Made by a program: the position numbers and the translations under genes
Shown: positions 9,063 through 19,400 of the stretch, piece by piece
Layout: every line of letters starts with the position of its first letter
How positions within the stretch are numbered: position 1 is the first letter of the stretch
Notes under the pieces: generated by a model
The model's database searches: none
Told to the model about the DNA's origin: nothing
The model's input: the letters and a program-made list of their open reading frames with translations, nothing else
DNA from: Stramenopiles sp. TOSAG23-2
Lineage: Eukaryota > Sar
Length of the DNA stretch: 21,237 bases
Reading direction: 5' to 3'
Assembly (NCBI GenBank): GCA_900128395.1
Contig: LT649541.1
Location: 1-21,237 of the forward strand

Positions 9063-11177
9063 CTACACATATACAATACTGGTTGCCATCCCATGCTTAA
9101 TATGCTCAATCATATGACAATGAAATAACCATTGACCTGGATTATTCGTTTGAAAACATATGGTAGCACTATGGCATCTTGGAGGAATTTGTATCGTATC
9201 TCTAACAGGGCCATCTTCAAGTATTTCTCCGTCTAATTCTACCACTTGAAAACTATGTCCATGTAAATGCATTGGGTGCCCCGTATGCCCATTATTTTGC
9301 ATTTTTATACAATACTTCTTATTTTCATATACGACAATTGGTTTTGGATTCATAACAACCATGCCATCTTTTTCAAATTTTGCCAAGTCCCATAATACAT
9401 GATTCATACTAAATACATGCAACCATCCACTGGTCAAATTCATTGGTATAATTTCTTCAACTTCATCTGGTCTGTAAGATATTTTAGGAACATCATCATA
9501 TTTTGCTTTTAATTTTTTTTCCAAATCATAATATATTAATGGAGATTTCTTATCAGCTAATTCGGATGGAATTTGAAAATTATTTTCTTCATTTTTTGCA
9601 TTATTATTATCAGCTGCTGCTGCTGCGGACGACGACGGCGACGATTGTTTCTTTGCTTTTAATATAATACCAGTTCGATTTCGCTCACCTTGCCATTGTG
9701 CTAAGATAGGATGATATGAATACTTGGGTGATTTCTCATCATTACTAGATAATGGAATTGTAAATTTTATATCCATTCGTTGACCTGAACAGATAGGAAA
9801 TTTTTTTTCCGTCACTCCACTTTGAACATTAATACCATCGACACTTTGTACTTCTGCATCTATATTATTTGGCATGTAAATCCAAAAACATACTGAGCCT
9901 GCAGAATTAATAATTCTCAGTACAATTTCATCACCTTCAGCAACATTGATTATTTGTGGATCTTTCAATGTTTTTCCATTTGCTAATAATCGATCATATG
10001 ATCCCCATAACGTCCCAAATCTAGCATGAAGCCAATCCAACGATGGTAACTGATTTGCTTTTTCATCATAACGACACATATTAAACGCTTCATCTTCCGT
10101 ATTTGATAGATCCGCATTTGTTACTGACGGGCATTGTTTACAGTTATTGCTTTTCATTTTATTACATAACGATTGCGAGCACATGACACCTTTTCTTGGC
10201 TTTCCATTACAGGAACATTGTAAATATTCATATCTACCAAGAAAAACGGGGCATATACATGGATTAGATTCATCAAAATCATTTTGAACAAATTTATATG
10301 GTATATCTTTCGTATCAATCGGTATTTTATTTGGACAAAAATCGGCATTTCCAGACGCACATTCCGGATGTCTTGACATTCCATCTTCTAAAAATAATAG
10401 CAAATCACGTTTTTTATTATTAGTAGCATCATTATATTTGATTTCTTCCTCTACATCTTCACCATCAATAGCAAGGAAAAAAGCTCCTAAACGTTGTTGA
10501 TGTTGCCATTTAAAATGCGAATGCATAAAAAATGTACCTGGATGTTCAATATCGAAATCATAGTTTGCCATCCCACCATTTTTATCAATTGCTTGTCCAG
10601 TTAAACCAGGTACACCATCTTGTTCAAATGGTACGACAATTCCATGCCAATGTAGCATGGTTGGTTCATTTAATAAATTTTCCACTTTAAGACTAACATG
10701 TTTCCCTTTCTTTAAACGTACAACAATGCCTTCAATACCTTGTCGTTCTTCCCAACACATATTTTTTGTACATGGGATAGCATTAGGCTTTAACCTGATA
10801 CCAAGTTCAATATTATATTTATCGTTAATATCAATAAACGGACGTTTATATATTTGTAAATGCAAACGATTGGTATCTGAAAAATCTCCAGGTGACATAC
10901 CACTTTGTATTATTATATATATAATATAAAATGTTCCAACTATTAATCCACAACCAAATAGATGATAAACAAGACTGGATGCATTGTTAAATACATTTTT
11001 CTTATTATTATTATTATTATTTTCGTCTCCAAAATAATATTCATTATTATCGTTTAATTGCCGATATTGTGTGGAATTACTACTTAATGGTATGGACAAT
11101 GTATTATTATTCACACCACTCTTATTAGTCATTTCCATCATTTTATTGTTGTTGTTGTTGTTGTTGTTAAGCATCAT
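9063..11177 (-). CDS. membrane-anchored multicopper oxidase (laccase-like)
   Basis: A 704-aa frame ending in TAG. All four copper-ligand motifs are present: HWHG (His176/His178), HSH (His219/His221), HPMHLHGH (634-641) and HCHMIEHIKHGM (686-697). The Cys687 and His692 residues with Met697 complete the type 1 site, so the enzyme should be active as an electron-accepting oxidase reducing O2. The substrate is unknown (phenols, metals or ascorbate are options). The N-terminus has poly-Asn and one hydrophobic segment at about residues 68-92, so a type II membrane anchor with the catalytic part outside is likely. Between the first and second cupredoxin domains, residues about 273-348 form a Cys-rich insertion of ten cysteines that I do not recognise. 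A GC-rich Ser/Ala run lies near 9613-9645. The gene is convergent with the polygalacturonase, with a gap of 191 nt. Confidence 0.9.
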   Translation of the reverse strand: MMLNNNNNNNNKMMEMTNKSGVNNNTLSIPLSSNSTQYRQLNDNNEYYFGDENNNNNNKKNVFNNASSLVYHLFGCGLIVGTFYIIYIIIQSGMSPGDFSDTNRLHLQIYKRPFIDINDKYNIELGIRLKPNAIPCTKNMCWEERQGIEGIVVRLKKGKHVSLKVENLLNEPTMLHWHGIVVPFEQDGVPGLTGQAIDKNGGMANYDFDIEHPGTFFMHSHFKWQHQQRLGAFFLAIDGEDVEEEIKYNDATNNKKRDLLLFLEDGMSRHPECASGNADFCPNKIPIDTKDIPYKFVQNDFDESNPCICPVFLGRYEYLQCSCNGKPRKGVMCSQSLCNKMKSNNCKQCPSVTNADLSNTEDEAFNMCRYDEKANQLPSLDWLHARFGTLWGSYDRLLANGKTLKDPQIINVAEGDEIVLRIINSAGSVCFWIYMPNNIDAEVQSVDGINVQSGVTEKKFPICSGQRMDIKFTIPLSSNDEKSPKYSYHPILAQWQGERNRTGIILKAKKQSSPSSSAAAAADNNNAKNEENNFQIPSELADKKSPLIYYDLEKKLKAKYDDVPKISYRPDEVEEIIPMNLTSGWLHVFSMNHVLWDLAKFEKDGMVVMNPKPIVVYENKKYCIKMQNNGHTGHPMHLHGHSFQVVELDGEILEDGPVRDTIQIPPRCHSATICFQTNNPGQWLFHCHMIEHIKHGMATSIVYV
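11146..11168. repeat. (TTG)n microsatellite encoding poly-Asn
   Basis: About 7-8 TTG units on the plus strand sit inside the first codons of the multicopper oxidase and are read as Asn on the minus strand. The run is a candidate for length polymorphism at the protein N-terminus. Confidence 0.85.
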
Positions 11178-12054
11178 TCTCTTTTTCTTTTACGATTGGT
11201 TTTGTTGTGTTAAAACATTTACTAAAACATTTCCTTTTTTTTGTCTATATTTCTGTATATATTAAATTTTGATATTGTATCCATCATTCAGTTTTTAGTT
11301 TGTACTCCTTTAGGCACGCGATTATTTTTATAATTAATAATATTGATTGTATTGCACTACCTGGTATTCATGTATTCATTTTTTACAGAATGAAATATAA
11401 TACTACCGATAGGTACCTGGTACCTAGTATTATGATTTAAATTATCATGGATATTTATCTTCTTCAAACCATTTCATTAATTATATTACAGGTGAATACG
11501 ATTAGTGCATTACATCCTTATAGATCATTTTTGTATTTTTGGTCATTTGGTCATTTATAGTCTCTTTACATAGGTAAATAAATATGTATGGATTTAAGTA
11601 TTGTAATATCGATACTTTAACTTGCTTTAAAACTTTCTCACTTTTTACGATTTTGATGAGATTTTGATATAGGTACATTGGGTATGTTAAGTATAATAAG
11701 GTACATATACTAGATACTAGATACTTAACTTGAAATTTTGAAATTTATAGGTAAATTTTAATATTTAAGTATAGCAAATATACTGTACTAAAATGCACAA
11801 ATATTATCACAGCAATTGCTCTCTGGCTCTCTTGCGCAAAACTTGCCATGTCTCGTCTAACCACAACAGGCAAAAAAGGCTAAAAACACATTTCACAAAT
11901 TAAAAATGGAATCATTTCACTTCCTTCTCACCACAACTCCGGTTCATAGACGACTATTTCATAATATAAAAGAGTGGAATCGTATGTTCCAGTGTGGTAT
12001 GTAAAAGGTGGTAGCTGCTATAATTATAATATTGTTTGTGGGGGAAAAAAAAAA
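11178..12054. promoter_or_regulatory. divergent intergenic region, oxidase / ceramidase
   Basis: This is an 877-nt head-to-head spacer. No ORF of quality is present. It holds a double KpnI-like palindrome GGTACCTGGTACC at 11412-11424 and short GATACTAGATACT-type repeats near 11710-11727. A poly-A/GGCT motif lies at 11870-11889, and two ACCACAAC boxes lie near 11860 and 11932. It must contain promoters for both flanking genes. Confidence 0.5.
11870..11889 (+). promoter_or_regulatory. poly-A/GGCT upstream motif, copy 2
   Basis: GCAAAAAAGGCT followed by AAAAACAC lies about 166 nt upstream of the ceramidase ATG, in the sense orientation and at nearly the same distance as the copy before the polygalacturonase. 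A regulatory role is inferred only from this recurrence. Confidence 0.3.
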
Positions 12055-13248
12055 ATGCCGTTTAAAACATGTTATAAAAAATATAGTATACAAATTATCT
12101 GGTCCGTTTGTTTTGTTTCAACTATTTTTGTAATTATTATGCCATATATATTAGATGCTATATTGAAAGGACGTGGGATTGAAATACATGGTGAGAAAAA
12201 AGATACATGTAAAACAACTGTGAAAAATTGCACACAGTTTGCCAAAGAAGAACATTGGTGTGCAAGAATACAATGGAATCATTTTATGAGGACAAAATTC
12301 AATAGTACCTCTGCTGTATCATTTTGCATCATGGGTTTTATTATTATTGCATTAGCTGTTACCATGGAAGAAAAAAACAAATTATCTGAAAAATTAAAAA
12401 AAATGTATTTAATTCGTTGGTTCTTTTTTACACCTCGATCAAACCATATACAATTGTACACACCTTTTTCGTATTACTATGGTTTAATGATGGTTTGGGG
12501 TGGTATTGGTTCATTTTACAACCATGCATCTGTTACACATTTTTCAAGAGAAGTTGACCGTGCATCTATTTGGGCAATGCTTACGCCTGTAGTAACATTT
12601 TCCTTTTTAAGATATCAAAAAGTAAATAATAATAACCGAAAAATAACAACAACAATCAATAATAATAATAACAATGAAATAATAAAATTACCATCGGAAC
12701 AATTAAAATTATATCGATCTATTCTTACATTTCTATGGACGATGACATTTGCAACAATTATAATGCATTTTGTAGGTGGTGACCATCCTGTTATTGAACG
12801 GCTACCTGGAATAGTTCTCTCGCTTGGAGTTTTGGTTATCATTTTGAATATTGTTATACGTCATTTTATATCAAATAAAGAAGTTAAAATATGTTCTCGT
12901 TGTTTTGGTACAACATGCTGTAATAAATTACCAAAACCAGGTGATGGAAAGACTAATTTATATTTAATATTACCATTTATATGCTTTGTATTGACTATTG
13001 TTGCAGTATTTATGCAAGATCCAAAACGAATATACGGTGGAAAATGCGATCCTGATGGACCAGAACATAAGATGACACATGGTTATTGGCATATACTATT
13101 GAGCATTATACTATTTAAAATCTGGTTGTTTTTATATACCGAAAATGAAAATGGTATAGTTGTTGTTGTAAATGATGATGATGTTTTAGTAGAAAGAGGG
13201 GGAAAGAACGAGGATGTAAATAATGAATTAACAACTATTAGCAATTAA
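12055..13248 (+). CDS. alkaline ceramidase-like (CREST) multi-pass membrane protein
   Basis: A 397-aa frame from the ATG at 12055. The frame is open further upstream but without an ATG, so I use this start. Several hydrophobic segments are visible: about residues 13-30, 80-105, 135-155, 175-190, 225-245, 253-270, 300-320 and 345-360. The active-site pattern of alkaline ceramidases (Ser77, His81, Asp92, His217, His221 in human ACER3) is matched exactly in spacing. Here GSFYNH gives Ser153 and His157, Asp168 lies 11 residues after that His, and HGYWH gives His342/His346. These should hold the catalytic zinc. The expected reaction is hydrolysis of ceramide (or phytoceramide) to a sphingoid base and fatty acid in ER/Golgi membranes. 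A poly-Asn insertion lies at about 188-208. Lipid preference cannot be read. The gene ends in TAA. Confidence 0.82.
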   Translation: MPFKTCYKKYSIQIIWSVCFVSTIFVIIMPYILDAILKGRGIEIHGEKKDTCKTTVKNCTQFAKEEHWCARIQWNHFMRTKFNSTSAVSFCIMGFIIIALAVTMEEKNKLSEKLKKMYLIRWFFFTPRSNHIQLYTPFSYYYGLMMVWGGIGSFYNHASVTHFSREVDRASIWAMLTPVVTFSFLRYQKVNNNNRKITTTINNNNNNEIIKLPSEQLKLYRSILTFLWTMTFATIIMHFVGGDHPVIERLPGIVLSLGVLVIILNIVIRHFISNKEVKICSRCFGTTCCNKLPKPGDGKTNLYLILPFICFVLTIVAVFMQDPKRIYGGKCDPDGPEHKMTHGYWHILLSIILFKIWLFLYTENENGIVVVVNDDDVLVERGGKNEDVNNELTTISN

Positions 13249-13390
13249 CAATAACAAATGCAGTGTAAAAATTATCATGATGGGTATTTTCTAAATATAT
13301 ATGTACGTATGTATACGTGTACAAACTGTAGAATTCTCTAGTAGTATTATATAGAGATCTAGGATGCAATTACTCGTAGTAAATATTTTC

Positions 13391-13432
13391 AATATATATA
13401 TTATATATATATAATTATATATGTACCCCAAA
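13391..13432. repeat. TA-rich low-complexity run
   Basis: Alternating TA blocks are interrupted by single AA or TT steps, within the 3' flank of the ceramidase gene. Confidence 0.7.
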
Positions 13433-13694
13433 AAAAACAAAATGAAATATATTAGAGTCTATATATACATACAAACATCCAATTTCAAAATAAGATAAAA
13501 AAAAATATACGTATGATGGTGCTGATATCAATCAATTCATTAATAAATAATAGTATATATTTGATAAATAAAAAGGGTTTCTTTTTCTATAATTCAGTTG
13601 TCAAATACGATGTGTACAGCATTATATAGCATTCACACAATAACACACAACACTGTGGTTTTCCTGGCTTTTTTCCTTCTTTCCACACAGCAGC

Positions 13695-13702
13695 TATAAA
13701 AG
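13695..13702 (+). promoter_or_regulatory. TATA-box-like element
   Basis: TATAAAAG sits at the left of the richer-GC tract. Its distance of about 26 nt to the base of the hairpin at 13721 matches the usual spacing from a TATA box to an RNA start. Transcription rightward toward the small zinc-ribbon ORF and the LRR/LNR gene is inferred. Confidence 0.4.
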
Positions 13703-13720
13703 TGTGGATGCCGTAAAAGT

Positions 13721-13769
13721 CACTATCTAGAGGAGTTTTCCAGCCCCTACAACAAAGTCCTCCATAGTG
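13721..13769 (+). other. imperfect hairpin (possible structured leader or small RNA)
   Basis: CACTAT (13721-13726) can pair with ATAGTG (13764-13769) and GAGGA (13730-13734) with TCCTC (13758-13762), giving 11 pairs around a 3x1 internal bulge and a 23-nt loop. It begins about 26 nt after a TATA-like box. It matches no RNA family I know. Confidence 0.3.
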
Positions 13770-13991
13770 AGCCCTTAAGAATATGACTTTCTTAGGTAAA
13801 TGTTAAGTACATATACAAGGTATTCTAAAAACGCACGCGATAGATTGAATCCAACATTGCTTCATAGGCATAATATGCTAATATATTCATAGCGTAACAA
13901 GTATAATTTATGCTACATTTTTGTGTACCAGTTTTGTCAATCTATTGAAAAGAGTATATTTTACGACTCCAGCAACAGAAAAACAAGTACC

Positions 13992-14138
13992 ATGTGCCAC
14001 TTTTGCAAAAACACAGCAACACACACGTATCACTCCACGTCATTGTGTAAGTTATGCTACACGCAACAAATGCTCGAATATTTGGTGACGTGGGAAGGTT
14101 TATCTTACGAGGAAGCGATTGAAGAAGTATCGAGTTGA
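13992..14138 (+). CDS. putative 48-aa zinc-ribbon-like microprotein
   Basis: The ATG at 13992 (context TACCATGTG) opens 48 codons to TGA. The peptide has MCHFC at residues 1-5 and CKLC at 19-22, that is C-x2-C-x13-C-x2-C, a typical zinc-ribbon or treble-clef spacing. A predicted helix ending EEAIEEVSS follows. No family is recognised. It lies 154 nt before the LRR/LNR gene in the same direction and shares that gene's higher GC, so it may be an independent small gene or an upstream ORF on the same transcript. Its short length makes coding status uncertain. The C-terminal part faintly resembles a chromodomain (YLVTWEGLSYEEA), probably by chance. Confidence 0.45.
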   Translation: MCHFCKNTATHTYHSTSLCKLCYTQQMLEYLVTWEGLSYEEAIEEVSS

Positions 14139-14292
14139 ATCTGGTTGAGCATCGCGCACAAGCATACTAAGTGGCAGCAGTGTATAATAATTATTGTAAT
14201 TATAATAGTTGTAGTAATCTTTGGTAGTCACTATAGCTTTCCAAAAGTTTATCCGTTTATAAACGCGCACACACAGGAAACCAATACAAGCC

Positions 14293-16323
14293 ATGGATAC
14301 CAAGACTATTGAAATCATAGAGAATCCACAGCATAGTATACAATCTGACAGCGACATCGATCACGAACCTATCCTCGCGAATGCAAACAGTATGCGCAAG
14401 CGAGCACTGTCAGTAAATAGCAAAGAAATTGCACGTGCTGTATTGAATAACTTATCGTGTAAACATATTGGTTGGATCGGTTTTGCGGCGCTGTTTACAA
14501 TGCTCTTGGTCAGTGCGGGTCAGTTCGTTATCTTTTTTGTTTACGCAAACAATACCAACAGCAGTAATTTTCAAAAAATCGGAAGGCCTATGGTATGGAT
14601 ATTTCTTTTATTTTCTATCCTATATTTCCTACGGTTTATGCATATCACAATTACTTGGAAGGACACCCTGAAAGAATCCATTGAAGCGAAATACGTTCTC
14701 GGTACCCCTGAAACCACAACAGACGTAACATTCGTATCCAGAATGAAAGCGAGATACAAAAAGATGACCGCCTACTACGACGATAATTTTGATATCAATG
14801 GGAAATAGTATCTCTGGATATTGTATGTAGGAGAACTCATGGAGAGTTGGGTTCAGTTCACGAATATCCTTCAAGTCTATTCTTGTACGTTGCCTGTCGG
14901 ATGGAATCTAGTGTTTATGTTGATCTTGATTTTTGAATCGTTGAATCGGTGCAAGGTCTTCTACAGAAAAGTGTGCAGCGAGATGCCTGACATTAACTTC
15001 AACGAACGCAATGTTCAACTGATTCTGGACATTGGAATGGATCTATTCTTCTTGTTTGTACCATTAGCCATCCTGTGGTTTGGTTTTCGAATTCCAATGT
15101 CGATTTCAGAAATCATACGAATTATTATTGTTCCATCCATATCTCTGTTCTCAAAATTACCAACGATTATCGAGCAAGTGGTGTACAATCGCGTGAACGA
15201 AGATATTGCAGCACAACAGATGAATGTATCAAAATTGGTGAAACGTAAACGCAAATCATTATTTGGGCAATCCGTAAATGAGCACGTTGTAGACCTGCAA
15301 AATAGATACTTTCCGCGTGCCGCAAAGATGGCGATGTTTTTCTTGAGCATAATCTATAGCATCGTACTGTTGGTACTGATGATCGGACAATTGGCGAACC
15401 TATCGTTAATAGATACATGTGAAAATATGTTTAATGATACGGATGTTTGGAATAATGGATGTGAAATAAAGATACCGTTTTGTAAGCGGCCATTTTCACC
15501 AAAATGCAATTGTGCTTACTTACATATTGAAAATGATTATACGCTGACATTGCCACAGAAAATGACCACGGATATGGATGGACTGAGGAAAGTTTACGTA
15601 AAAAATAGCAACTTGACATCCTTACCAAACAGTATGGAGAATTTAATAGAAATGAGAGATTTTGAAATAGCATTTACTAAGTTAGAAGCTTTTAATGTTG
15701 ATGTTAGTAAATGGGAAAACGTTGTTAGGTTATTTTTAATATATAATAATATAAGCCATTACAATGAGGAAGCAATATGGACGCATCAAACTCTAGTTAG
15801 CCTCGATTTTAGAGACAACGTTGGCTTGAAAATGCCAGGTGCTGATGCTAAAATTTCGATGCCTTCGTTACAATATTTAAATATTATGAATAATAGTGTT
15901 TCTAGTTACACGATTTTCAACAGTGATCAATTTCCTAGCCTACTTTTATTGTATTTAGATGGTAATGACTTAGTAACGTTTCCAGACAAATCGATGAAAA
16001 AAACATTACGTGAATTAGGCATTGCACGATGTAACTTATTGTCACTCCCGACTTATTTACAAGAGTTTGATAAACTTAAGTATTTAGACGTACGCTATAA
16101 CAATATTTCACATGTCGATAGTGGATTGATATCATTAATTAAAAACAAGGACATGGAAACTTATTTTGTTGGAAATGAAATAGCATGTCATAAGCACAAA
16201 AATTTAGATTGTGAACCATTATGTAGTATATATTGTTCAAGTAGGAATGCGCCAAAAAATAATTATTGTGATACAGAATGTAATTCCAAAGAATGTGATT
16301 ATGATGGCGGTGATTGTAGCTGA
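14293..16323 (+). CDS. multi-pass membrane LRR protein with C-terminal LNR (Notch) domain, in-frame TAG
   Basis: One frame runs from ATG 14293 (context GCCATGG) to TGA 16321-16323, but is interrupted by a TAG at 14806-14808; 172 codons precede it and 504 sense codons follow. Before the TAG are two membrane segments. After it come three more (about 14850-14940, 15015-15165 and 15325-15410). Next are a Cys-rich linker, about seven leucine-rich repeats of the SLPxx-L type (about 15530-16140), and an LNR/Notch domain at the end (CDTEC...CDYDGGDC). This order is what I remember for a multigene family of oomycete surface proteins. There is no shift of frame and I find no workable GT-AG intron. The gene is therefore a nonsense allele or pseudogene, a readthrough product, or a base error. 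GC falls from about 41% to 27% near 15415. A receptor or adhesion role is inferred. Confidence 0.65.
14806..14808 (+). other. in-frame TAG inside the LRR/LNR gene
   Basis: The reading is GGG AAA TAG TAT CTC TGG. The same frame stays open on both sides and the protein features continue across it. TAG is a true terminator for the polygalacturonase and the multicopper oxidase in this window, so general TAG reassignment is unlikely. Confidence 0.85.
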
Positions 16324-16430
16324 AAGCCGTATAACAGGGGGAATGTTCTACGAACCGCCAAGGTAAAATACACAGAGAAAGTGTACTAAAATACATTTTA
16401 TATTTTCATACGTATTTAATTTGAAATCTC

Positions 16431-19400
16431 TTAACAATCACCATTGCTCCCTCTGCTGAGCAATCTCTTTCTTCTCTTTCCAATAGAATTTGTAACTTTA
16501 TAAATTGTTCCAGTCACCGCAACATTTTTTGAATAATCTTTATTTGATTTATCTTTCAATGCTACCAATTTGTCTTTGCATCCAGGTTTAGCTTGACAGA
16601 GCTTGACATCTCTCAAACCATCGCAGCAACGGTCATTATCGACGTATGCTTTTACTTTCACACTTGCACCAATTAGGTAGTCCCTAACTTTACAATATGG
16701 CAATTCACTTTGTAGGTACCCGTTTTTATCTTCGGTATTCAAATTCACAACGGCAACCCATTCTTTTTCTGTACCTAATGTATCCATATAAACTTGTTGT
16801 ATTGAAATATCTTTTGCAGTAAATAATGGTGCAGCTGGACAACTTGTATCTTTGATATCATATCGTAATGATTGTTTCAAATTAAGCATATAATTTTGAT
16901 ATTCAGATGAAACATCATTTTTCAAATAATGTAATGCAATATTTTTTACATTGGCATTGGATAAATCGATATGACTATACCCTTTACAACGTGATAGTTT
17001 CATCTTTGCTAAATTATCCGATGTCCACGTTGTACCAGCTGTTGCATGCTTGCATTGTTGTTCAGCTTTCGGTATTTTGGATCCTGGCTTCGCTTGCATA
17101 ACTTGTTGCATATTCGTATTCCCGTTTTTCCCTAAACGATTTTTAGTATATAATTGGCGTTTACGTAAGAAAGTTTCCATTGTTTCTAAGAAAGATGTTG
17201 ATTGTTGTATTTTCATTGGCTTTATTAACAGTGTTTCAATTAACTCATAAAAGTTTCTCATTGCATGTTTATATGGAACAAATAATTCACATAATTTAGT
17301 TTCGGGATTTCCTGGCTTGTCAACAATACGTGGTCCACATAAGGAAACTTCGTCGAAAAACTCATCTATTGATTTTTCCACTGTTTTTTTCTGTGATTTA
17401 TTGATCGATGGAAGCGATTTTATCAAAGCAAGTATACCTTTGTGTAAATAACCATTCTTTTTTATTGAATCGATAACTTCCGCGTACAAGTTATGACGAC
17501 TATAATTTCCACCAGATGATAATGCAAATGGTACAATTTCACCACGATTTAATTTACCAGATGGATCTGCACATATTTTCAACGTTTTATCACGCCGTTC
17601 TTTACAACATATATTTGGCCAAAACGATTTTGCTTCTTTATCAATAGATTGTATTTGAAATAAATTATCTAAATCGGAAGTGAAAGAGCAAAATGATTTT
17701 AATAATTCATCACGATTTGTATCAATACATGTTGTATCTTCAATTTTTTCAATTTCATTTGATATTTCAATTGCAGGGAAAATAACCGTACCTTTTGCAC
17801 GTTGTGTTTCACATGATGTTTTCTCATTTGCGTCATCTTGTTTCTTGCGGGATTTCATAAACTGATCATGCCGCATCCTAATTTGTTCTTTTTGCCACAA
17901 ACGTGAATTTTTAATAGACAAATCGTTTTGTTTTTCTTTTTGTTGGTCTAATATTTTGAAAATTTTATTGAATCTATCTGTCATACCTTTTGTCAAACCA
18001 GGACAATCAGGGGATCCACGTTTGCCACTGGTGGTTGTACCATCTGTGCAAGGCTTACATGGTTCCCCACCTTTGCTTTTATAATCTTCCTGGCACATTC
18101 GACACGTTCGTTCAGTGGTATTTTGTACATTTTCATATCCATCGGGGCAAGTAGCTTTGCAATCAATTGCTAAACCAGTGGACGTTTTGATGACATAATT
18201 TGCGCATTTTTGGCATTGAATATGATCCCCACCTGGACTATAATGTTGTGATGGGCATTTGTTGCAGATTCTTGTTTTGCATATGCATTTATCATCATTG
18301 TTACATGCTGTTGTTGAGTGTGAGTTGGTATTAAAGCTGTATTTATTACTATGACCAGAATCATAGAAACAGCCAGGTGGAGAATGCGGATAAGCATATT
18401 TGCCTACAAATCCTTCATTATTATCAATATTATTCTTACGATTACTTTCAGCTGCTAATTTACATTCTGCTTCTGTTTTTATTTTCATTTTTTTAGAACT
18501 ACATTGTGAACCAGATGTACGTATATCGACGGGCAACAAAATACCAAATCCTTCTGTGCAAACGTTTGCCTTTACACATGCATCAATCGATGTTTGCCCA
18601 GTTTTGCCTGCAGTTGATGGTGTATTTCTTGGGCAACTTTTACATTCTTTATTGATACCACCTTTGGAGTATGTATTTATTGGGCATTTATTACATTTTT
18701 TAGTTTTGCATATACATTTATGTCCTTCATAACCACATTGTTTTAACGGTTGAACGTCATTCCAATAATATTTACCAGCACCATGAATAGTACTATGAAC
18801 ACATCCAGGTGGTGCATTCGGCCAACTCCCTCGGTGTGCATATCCTTTATTATTATCAATATTATTCTTACTATTATATTCAGCTGCTGCTATGCATTCT
18901 GCTTCTGTGGTTATTTTATAAATTCCACTACATTGGGATGCATCACCAGATGTACGAATATCAGTTGGTAATAAAATACCATAACCAGCTTTAACCATAA
19001 CATCATCTTTTTTGCGCGTGCATGAATCTTCCGAATCTTGTTTACTATTTAAAAATGTATATGGTCGTTCTGCTGGACATGGTGTACATTTTGGACTAAT
19101 ACCACCTTCACTATATGTATATTTAGGGCACTTCTTACATTTTGATGCTTTGCATATACAGGGACGTTCACCAACACAGTGTGCAGTTGAATTTGAGTTT
19201 GTATTAAAACGATATTTATTAGTATACATGTGATGAAAACATCCAGGTGGATAACCAAATGAAGAAGTTACCGCATATCCTTTATTGGTATCAATGCCAT
19301 TCTCCCTATTAGATTCAGCTGCTGCCTTACATTCTGCTTCCGTTTTTATTTTATTCATACCAGTGCATTGTGGACCGTGCGCACGAATATCTACGGGTTG

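Larger units (their letters stand above)
13249..13991. other. intergenic region with composition change near 13600
   Basis: The first ~350 bases after the ceramidase are AT-rich with long TA runs (about 13391-13432). From about 13600 on, the composition rises to about 40% GC by hand count. A TATAAAAG at 13695-13702 and a hairpin at 13721-13769 follow. No gene longer than a few codons is convincing before the small ORF at 13992. Confidence 0.5.

Noticed and set aside
13783-13931. Short upstream exon (ATG at 13783, donor GGTAAAT) spliced to the zinc-ribbon ORF
   Set aside because: Joining at the acceptor near 13931 gives the wrong frame and reaches a stop within a few codons.
14062-14138. Chromodomain or retroelement remnant in the zinc-ribbon ORF
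   Set aside because: The resemblance is limited to about 15 residues, lacks the rest of the fold, and no integrase or reverse transcriptase sequence is nearby.
14808-14833. A tiny GT-AG intron removing the TAG in the LRR/LNR gene
   Set aside because: Joining 14807 to 14831 or to 14834 recreates a stop codon (TAG or TAA) at the junction, and 23-26 nt is too short for most introns.
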